From Microbacterium sp. SMR1 (GTDB lineage Bacteria > Actinomycetota > Actinomycetes > Actinomycetales > Microbacteriaceae), in assembly GCF_003289625.1 (NCBI RefSeq), contig NZ_QMBN01000001.1:248001-312000 (forward strand): a DNA stretch of 64,000 bases. Reading direction: 5' to 3'. The translations under genes were made by a program, and so were the position numbers. This document shows, one piece after another, positions 60,559 to 64,000 of the stretch; positions within the stretch are counted from its first letter, which is position 1, and each line of letters opens with the position of its first letter. The notes beneath the pieces were generated by a model. That model did no database searches. It had not been told where the DNA came from and saw only the letters and a list, made by a program, of their open reading frames with translations.

Positions 60559-61359
60559 TCAGTTCGACTTCGCGGTGATCCACACCGAGATGGCGACGAG
60601 CGAGCCGATGCCGAAGATCCAGATGAACAGACCCTCCGAGACGGGGCCGAGCGAACCGAGCGAGAAGCCGCCGGGCGAGTTCTCGGTCGGGCGCATCATC
60701 AGGTAGCTGATGATGTCGCGCTTCTCTTCGGTGGTGAGGGTCATGTCGTTGAAGACGGGCATGTTCTGCGGGCCCGTGACCATGGCTGCGTACATGTGCA
60801 GCGGCGACGTGGTCGTCAGCGGCGGGGCGTACTTGCCTTCGGTGAGGGCACCACCGGCGCCGGCGACGTTGTGGCACATCGCGCAGTTGATGCGGAAGAG
60901 CTCGGCGCCGTGCGAGACGTCGCCTTCACCGTCGAGCGTTTCGGAAGCCGGGTAGGTCGGGCCGGGGGCCTCCGACTGTACCCAGGCCGCCATGGCCTCG
61001 ATCTGCTCCTGCGTGAACTGAACGGGCTTCTGCGGAGCCTGCGGCCCCTGCATCTGCAGCGGCATGCGTCCTGTGGCCACCTGGAACTCGACAGACAGCT
61101 CGCCCACGCCGTAGAGCGAGGGGCCGTCGTTCGTGCCCTGCAGGTCGAGACCGTGACAGGTGGCGCAGTTGGCCTGGAACAGCTTCTTGCCGTCCTCGAC
61201 CGTGAGCGTGGATGCCGTCTGCGTCGTGTCGCCCGCCGCCATCGCGGCGGTGGCGCCGGCGTAGCCTCCGCCGGTGACGAGCAGTCCGATGCCGATCAGC
61301 GCGGCGGCAGCCCACTTGCTGCGACGTCCGCCGTTGCGGCGCGGGTTCTTGGATGCCAT
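60559..61359 (-). CDS. qcrC: cytochrome bc1 complex diheme cytochrome c subunit
   Basis: This 266-residue protein has an N-terminal membrane segment (about 18-40) and two c-type heme sites: CATCHGLDLQG in the first half and CAMCHNVAGAGG in the second. A C-terminal transmembrane anchor (about 243-262) completes it. Two hemes on one subunit let electrons pass directly from bc1 to the aa3 oxidase CuA site without a soluble cytochrome, as is known for the actinobacterial supercomplex. It follows ctaE by 18 bases. Confidence 0.97.
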   Translation of the reverse strand: MASKNPRRNGGRRSKWAAAALIGIGLLVTGGGYAGATAAMAAGDTTQTASTLTVEDGKKLFQANCATCHGLDLQGTNDGPSLYGVGELSVEFQVATGRMPLQMQGPQAPQKPVQFTQEQIEAMAAWVQSEAPGPTYPASETLDGEGDVSHGAELFRINCAMCHNVAGAGGALTEGKYAPPLTTTSPLHMYAAMVTGPQNMPVFNDMTLTTEEKRDIISYLMMRPTENSPGGFSLGSLGPVSEGLFIWIFGIGSLVAISVWITAKSN

Positions 61360-61377
61360 GGGTGAATCAGCTCCGGT

Positions 61378-62013
61378 TTACTTCAGGAAGTAGATGACGG
61401 CGAACAGGACGAGCCACACCACGTCGACGAAGTGCCAGTAGTACGACACGACGATGGCGGACGTCATCTCTTTCCGGCCGAAGTTCTTGACGGCGAAGGC
61501 GCGCCCGATGACGAGGAGGAACGCCACGAGACCACCGGTGACGTGGAGGGCGTGGAAGCCGGTGGTGATGTAGAACGCGGAAGCGTACGAGTCGGCCTGG
61601 ATGGGCATGCCCTCGGCGACGAGGGTCGCGTACTCCCAGACCTGGCCGGAGACGAAGATCGCTCCCATGATGAAGGTCAGGAAGAACCACTCCACCATTC
61701 CCCACTTGCGGAGGTTCCAGAAGGAGCCCGACCGGTAGGGGCGGAAGTGCTCGGCGTTGTGGACACCGATCTGCGCCGTCACCGACGACAACACGAGGAT
61801 GAGCGTGTTGACCGCGGCGAACGGGATGTTCAGCAGTTCGGTGCGGTCGGCCCACAACTCAGGAGAGGTGTTGCGCAGGGTGAAGTAGATCGCGAAGAGC
61901 CCCGCGAAGAACATCACCTCGCTGCCGAGCCACACGATGGTGCCCACAGCGACCGGGTCCGGCCGCTTGACCGAGCGCAGGGCCTGGGAATACGTCGCTG
62001 GAGTGGTCGTCAC
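61378..62013 (-). CDS. ctaE: cytochrome c oxidase subunit III
   Basis: This 211-residue protein has five transmembrane helices. Conserved segments are [21 protein letters not shown], the Glu-containing helix with NAEHFRP after it, [19 protein letters not shown] and [21 protein letters not shown], all typical of COX3. I start it at the GTG at 62013 because CATAAT on the minus strand ends 7 bases before it; an ATG at 62022 overlaps that -10. It heads the ctaE-qcrC-qcrA-qcrB operon. Confidence 0.95.
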   Translation of the reverse strand: MTTTPATYSQALRSVKRPDPVAVGTIVWLGSEVMFFAGLFAIYFTLRNTSPELWADRTELLNIPFAAVNTLILVLSSVTAQIGVHNAEHFRPYRSGSFWNLRKWGMVEWFFLTFIMGAIFVSGQVWEYATLVAEGMPIQADSYASAFYITTGFHALHVTGGLVAFLLVIGRAFAVKNFGRKEMTSAIVVSYYWHFVDVVWLVLFAVIYFLK

Positions 62014-62020
62014 GGCATCC

Positions 62021-62026
62021 ATTATG
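62021..62026 (-). promoter_or_regulatory. ctaE operon -10 element, leaderless
   Basis: CATAAT on the minus strand is followed by 7 bases and then the GTG at 62013. Confidence 0.55.
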
Positions 62027-62129
62027 GCCGATCTGGAGGGTGGTTTCTGCATCGCTGAAGGTCTGGTCGGATCGCGCCGCGGTTAGGGCGACCTAAGGAT
62101 CAGCCGAAAGTCGCCCGACAACCGGCCGA

Positions 62130-62135
62130 TAGGAT
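62130..62135 (+). promoter_or_regulatory. trpD -10 element, near-leaderless
   Basis: TAGGAT is followed by 8 bases and then the ATG at 62144. Confidence 0.6.
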
Positions 62136-62143
62136 CGTGTGTC

Positions 62144-63193
62144 ATGGCTCAGTACGCGTGGCGCGACATCCTGACCGACCTTCTCGAGAAGCGCGATCTC
62201 AGCGTGTCGGCGGCGACCTGGGCGATGCGCGAGGTCATGGCCGGTCGCGCATCCGCCGCGCAGCTGGCCGGGTTCCTCGTGGCTCTGCGCGCCAAGGGTG
62301 AGACCGTCGATGAGATCGTCGGCTTCCGCGACGCGATCCTCGAGGCGGCGCTCCCTCTCGCCGTTCCGACCGACGCGCTCGACATCGTGGGGACCGGGGG
62401 TGACCGATTCGGCACGGTGAACGTGTCGACCATGGCGTCCATCGTCGCGGCTGCCACCGGCGTTCCCGTCGTCAAGCACGGCAACAAGGCGGCGAGCTCG
62501 AAGTCGGGCTCCTCGGACGTGCTCGCCGCGCTGGGCATCGACCTCTCGCTCGACCCCGATGATGTGGCACGGGTGCTGCAGGAAGCGGGGATCACCTTCG
62601 CGTTCGCCTCGGCCTTCCACCCCGGATTCCGGCATGCCGGCCCGGCTCGTGCTGAGCTCGGCATCCCCACTGTCTTCAACTTCCTCGGGCCGCTCTGCAA
62701 CCCGGCGCGCGCTGAGGCGAACGCGGTGGGCGTCGCGCACCTCGACCGGGTGCCGCTCATCACGGGCGTGTTCCGCACTCGCGGTGCGACCGCCCTGGTC
62801 TTCCGCGGTGACGACGGGCTCGATGAACTGACGACGACTGGCCACAGCCGCATCTGGGAGGTCAGCCGCGGCGACATCCACGAGCACGATCTGGATCCGC
62901 GTGATCTCGGGATGCCGCTCGCGCGCATCGAGGATCTGCTGGGCGGGGACCCGCAGCACAACGCCGCGGTCGTCCACCGGGTTCTGTCCGGAGAGACCGG
63001 GCCGGTGCGTGACATCGTGGTGCTGAACGCGGCGGCGGGAATCGTGGCGTACCGCCTGTGGCGGGATGCTGCCCAGGTGCAGCGCCCGATCCTCGAGCGC
63101 CTCGCGGAGGCGGCCGACGATGCGTCGCAGGCCCTCGACTCCGGCGCCGCTGCCGGCACCCTGGAGCGCTGGATCTCCGCGTCGGCCGGTTGA
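62144..63193 (+). CDS. trpD: anthranilate phosphoribosyltransferase
   Basis: This 349-residue enzyme transfers phosphoribosyl from PRPP to anthranilate in tryptophan synthesis. Motifs are DIVGTGGDRFGTVNVSTMAS (PRPP site), VKHGNKAASSKSGSSDVLAALG and the HPGFRHAGPARAELGIPTVFNFLGPLCNPA stretch. The gene lies alone, divergent from ctaE, as in M. tuberculosis, away from other trp genes. Its start is near-leaderless. Confidence 0.97.
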   Translation: MAQYAWRDILTDLLEKRDLSVSAATWAMREVMAGRASAAQLAGFLVALRAKGETVDEIVGFRDAILEAALPLAVPTDALDIVGTGGDRFGTVNVSTMASIVAAATGVPVVKHGNKAASSKSGSSDVLAALGIDLSLDPDDVARVLQEAGITFAFASAFHPGFRHAGPARAELGIPTVFNFLGPLCNPARAEANAVGVAHLDRVPLITGVFRTRGATALVFRGDDGLDELTTTGHSRIWEVSRGDIHEHDLDPRDLGMPLARIEDLLGGDPQHNAAVVHRVLSGETGPVRDIVVLNAAAGIVAYRLWRDAAQVQRPILERLAEAADDASQALDSGAAAGTLERWISASAG

Positions 63194-63286
63194 GGTCAGA
63201 CCACATCGGTTTTTCACGGCATCGCGCGCACGGCGCCGAGAGCCCGGATGCATAGCGTGAGGCGCAACGCACCCGAGGAGGACCCG

Positions 63287-63778
63287 ATGTCACACACCAC
63301 CCCCACCGCCCATACGGTCGAAGCGCCCGTCCGCCGAGCCGGCCTCGTGAAGATCCTGGGCGTGCTCGGGATGCTGGGCGGAGTCGTGCTGATCATCGGC
63401 GGGCTCGTCGTCTGGTCGATCGTGTCGGGTCAGCTCCGCGCGGAGAACATCACCGTCCCGGATGATGCGGCCGCCTTCCAGGGCCAGACCGTGGCCGGTC
63501 CGTTCACCGCATACGTGCAGGCGGACATCATCCAGCACCACGCACTCGACGCATCCGGCGGCAAGACGTACGCGGAGCTGGACAAGGACGATCCCGTCCG
63601 GGCCACCATGATGAACGCGTCGTTCCTGCGCGCGTCGCTGTTCACTTCCGTCGTGTCGTTCGGCGTCGCCGCCTTCGCCATGGGCGTGGGTATCCTGTCG
63701 ATCATCTTCGGCTTCGCGATTCACCGCCTGGCCTCGGCCCCGGTGGTCGTCCGCCGGTCGGCGGTCACCTCCGGCTGA
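63287..63778 (+). CDS. small membrane protein of unknown function (often misnamed LigA)
   Basis: This 163-residue protein has two transmembrane helices (about residues 22-45 and 120-145). Between them lies an extracytoplasmic domain with ENITVPDDAAAFQGQTVAGPFTAYVQADIIQHHALDASGGKTYAELDKDDP. Similar Microbacteriaceae proteins are often labelled 'aromatic ring-opening dioxygenase LigA', but I see no dioxygenase motif and would not use that name. The ATG at 63287 has a strong GAGGAGGA SD. Confidence 0.85.
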   Translation: MSHTTPTAHTVEAPVRRAGLVKILGVLGMLGGVVLIIGGLVVWSIVSGQLRAENITVPDDAAAFQGQTVAGPFTAYVQADIIQHHALDASGGKTYAELDKDDPVRATMMNASFLRASLFTSVVSFGVAAFAMGVGILSIIFGFAIHRLASAPVVVRRSAVTSG

Positions 63779-63790
63779 ACAGGGAGGAGC

Positions 63791-63816
63791 GAGGCCCGCG
63801 CCGCGGCGCGGGCCTC
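63791..63816. terminator. palindromic hairpin between the last two genes
   Basis: There is a perfect 26-base palindrome, with 13-bp arms GAGGCCCGCGCCG and CGGCGCGGGCCTC. It lies just after the small membrane protein and can terminate its transcript. Confidence 0.75.
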
Positions 63817-63820
63817 CGGC

Positions 63821-64000
63821 ATGCATATGGGACCTGTCGACGCCCTGACCGAGATCGCCGAACTGCTCGAGCGCGAACGGTCGTCGAAGTACAAGTCGAA
63901 GGCGTTCCGCGCCGCTGCCGACGCGATTCGAGATCTGCCGGACGACGTTCTCGACGACGTCTCCGCGCTGCGCCGACGTCCGGGGATCGGCGATCGCACG
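63821..64000 (+). CDS. PHP-domain/PolX-like protein, N-terminal fragment
   Basis: Sixty codons are visible before the window ends. The segment DALTEIAELLERERSSKYKSKAFRAAADAIRDLPDDV followed by RRRPGIGDRT is the N-terminal helix-hairpin-helix region of PolX-type proteins, which join such a domain to a C-terminal PHP phosphoesterase and act in DNA repair. Whether the polymerase domain is present cannot be seen. The start is the ATG at 63821 or at 63827. Confidence 0.7.
   Translation, partial: MHMGPVDALTEIAELLERERSSKYKSKAFRAAADAIRDLPDDVLDDVSALRRRPGIGDRT

Noticed and set aside
63287..63778. Annotation as aromatic ring-opening dioxygenase LigA
   Set aside because: No dioxygenase metal-site motif is visible. 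The protein is a small two-helix membrane protein, so the name would be a propagated error.
1..64000. tRNA, rRNA, prophage, insertion sequence or secondary-metabolite cluster
   Set aside because: I found no cloverleaf-like tRNA, rRNA segment, transposase or integrase motif, or biosynthetic megasynthase. The whole window reads as core chromosome.

Overview
The window is a 64-kb piece of a high-GC actinobacterial chromosome, almost certainly from Microbacteriaceae and most like Microbacterium. This is inferred from gene order, family resemblance and promoter style, not from a database search. Nearly everything is core housekeeping. I see no tRNA, rRNA, CRISPR array, prophage or intact insertion sequence.

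Layout. 1-2261: the tail of a YihY-type membrane protein, a glutamine amidotransferase, a small unknown protein and a CYTH protein. 2343-4307 (minus): dihydrolipoyl dehydrogenase and a CopC-like protein. 4415-6232: a GarA-like FHA protein followed by two MerR-family regulators. 6306-12968: an orphan ParA (minus), pyruvate carboxylase, a ParA/MinD-like ATPase with an acidic tail, and peptide deformylase. 13034-23960: acyl-CoA synthetase, ROK kinase, acyltransferase, class II DAHP synthase, a decayed DUF559-type gene, a PASTA Ser/Thr kinase, a LysM protein, an Rv2175c-like DNA-binding protein, polyprenyl diphosphate synthase and a DUF3040 protein. 24112-40499: the division and cell-wall cluster, in the order mraZ-rsmH-ftsL-ftsI-murF-mraY-murD-ftsW-murG-murC-ftsQ-ftsZ-yggS-sepF-yggT-divIVA. 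40503-43103: lspA, a pseudouridine synthase, a cyclodeaminase-like protein and a NUDIX hydrolase. 43151-52862: dnaE, an unknown membrane protein, hisD, nrdR, pyrD, a DUF3043 protein and an M20 dipeptidase. 52961-62013: erpA and ctaC-ctaD-ctaF (plus), then ctaE-qcrC-qcrA-qcrB (minus), which together encode the cytochrome bc1-aa3 branch. 62144-64000: trpD, a small membrane protein and the start of a PHP/PolX-type gene.

From memory, the order from fadD to trpD follows the M. tuberculosis Rv2145c-Rv2204c neighbourhood closely. That makes the departures informative. The division cluster lacks murE between ftsI and murF, and lacks the yfiH/pgeF gene between ftsZ and yggS. Both absences fit the unusual group-B peptidoglycan known in Microbacteriaceae.

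Regulation. At least 15 genes have a TAnnnT -10 hexamer ending about 6-9 bases before the start codon, so leaderless mRNAs are probably very common here. mraZ has three in-phase 10-bp AAGTGG repeats at its promoter, ftsZ has two inverted repeats upstream, and the erpA -10 element lies inside a perfect 12-bp inverted repeat. Several convergent gene pairs share strong hairpin terminators. The one gene-free stretch above 300 bases (56546-57113) is rich in inverted repeats and has no credible ORF.

I did not find a clearly new multigene system. The most interesting observations are the edited division cluster, the leaderless promoter set, the multiply deleted DUF559 relic with its flanking repeats, and the structured intergenic region.
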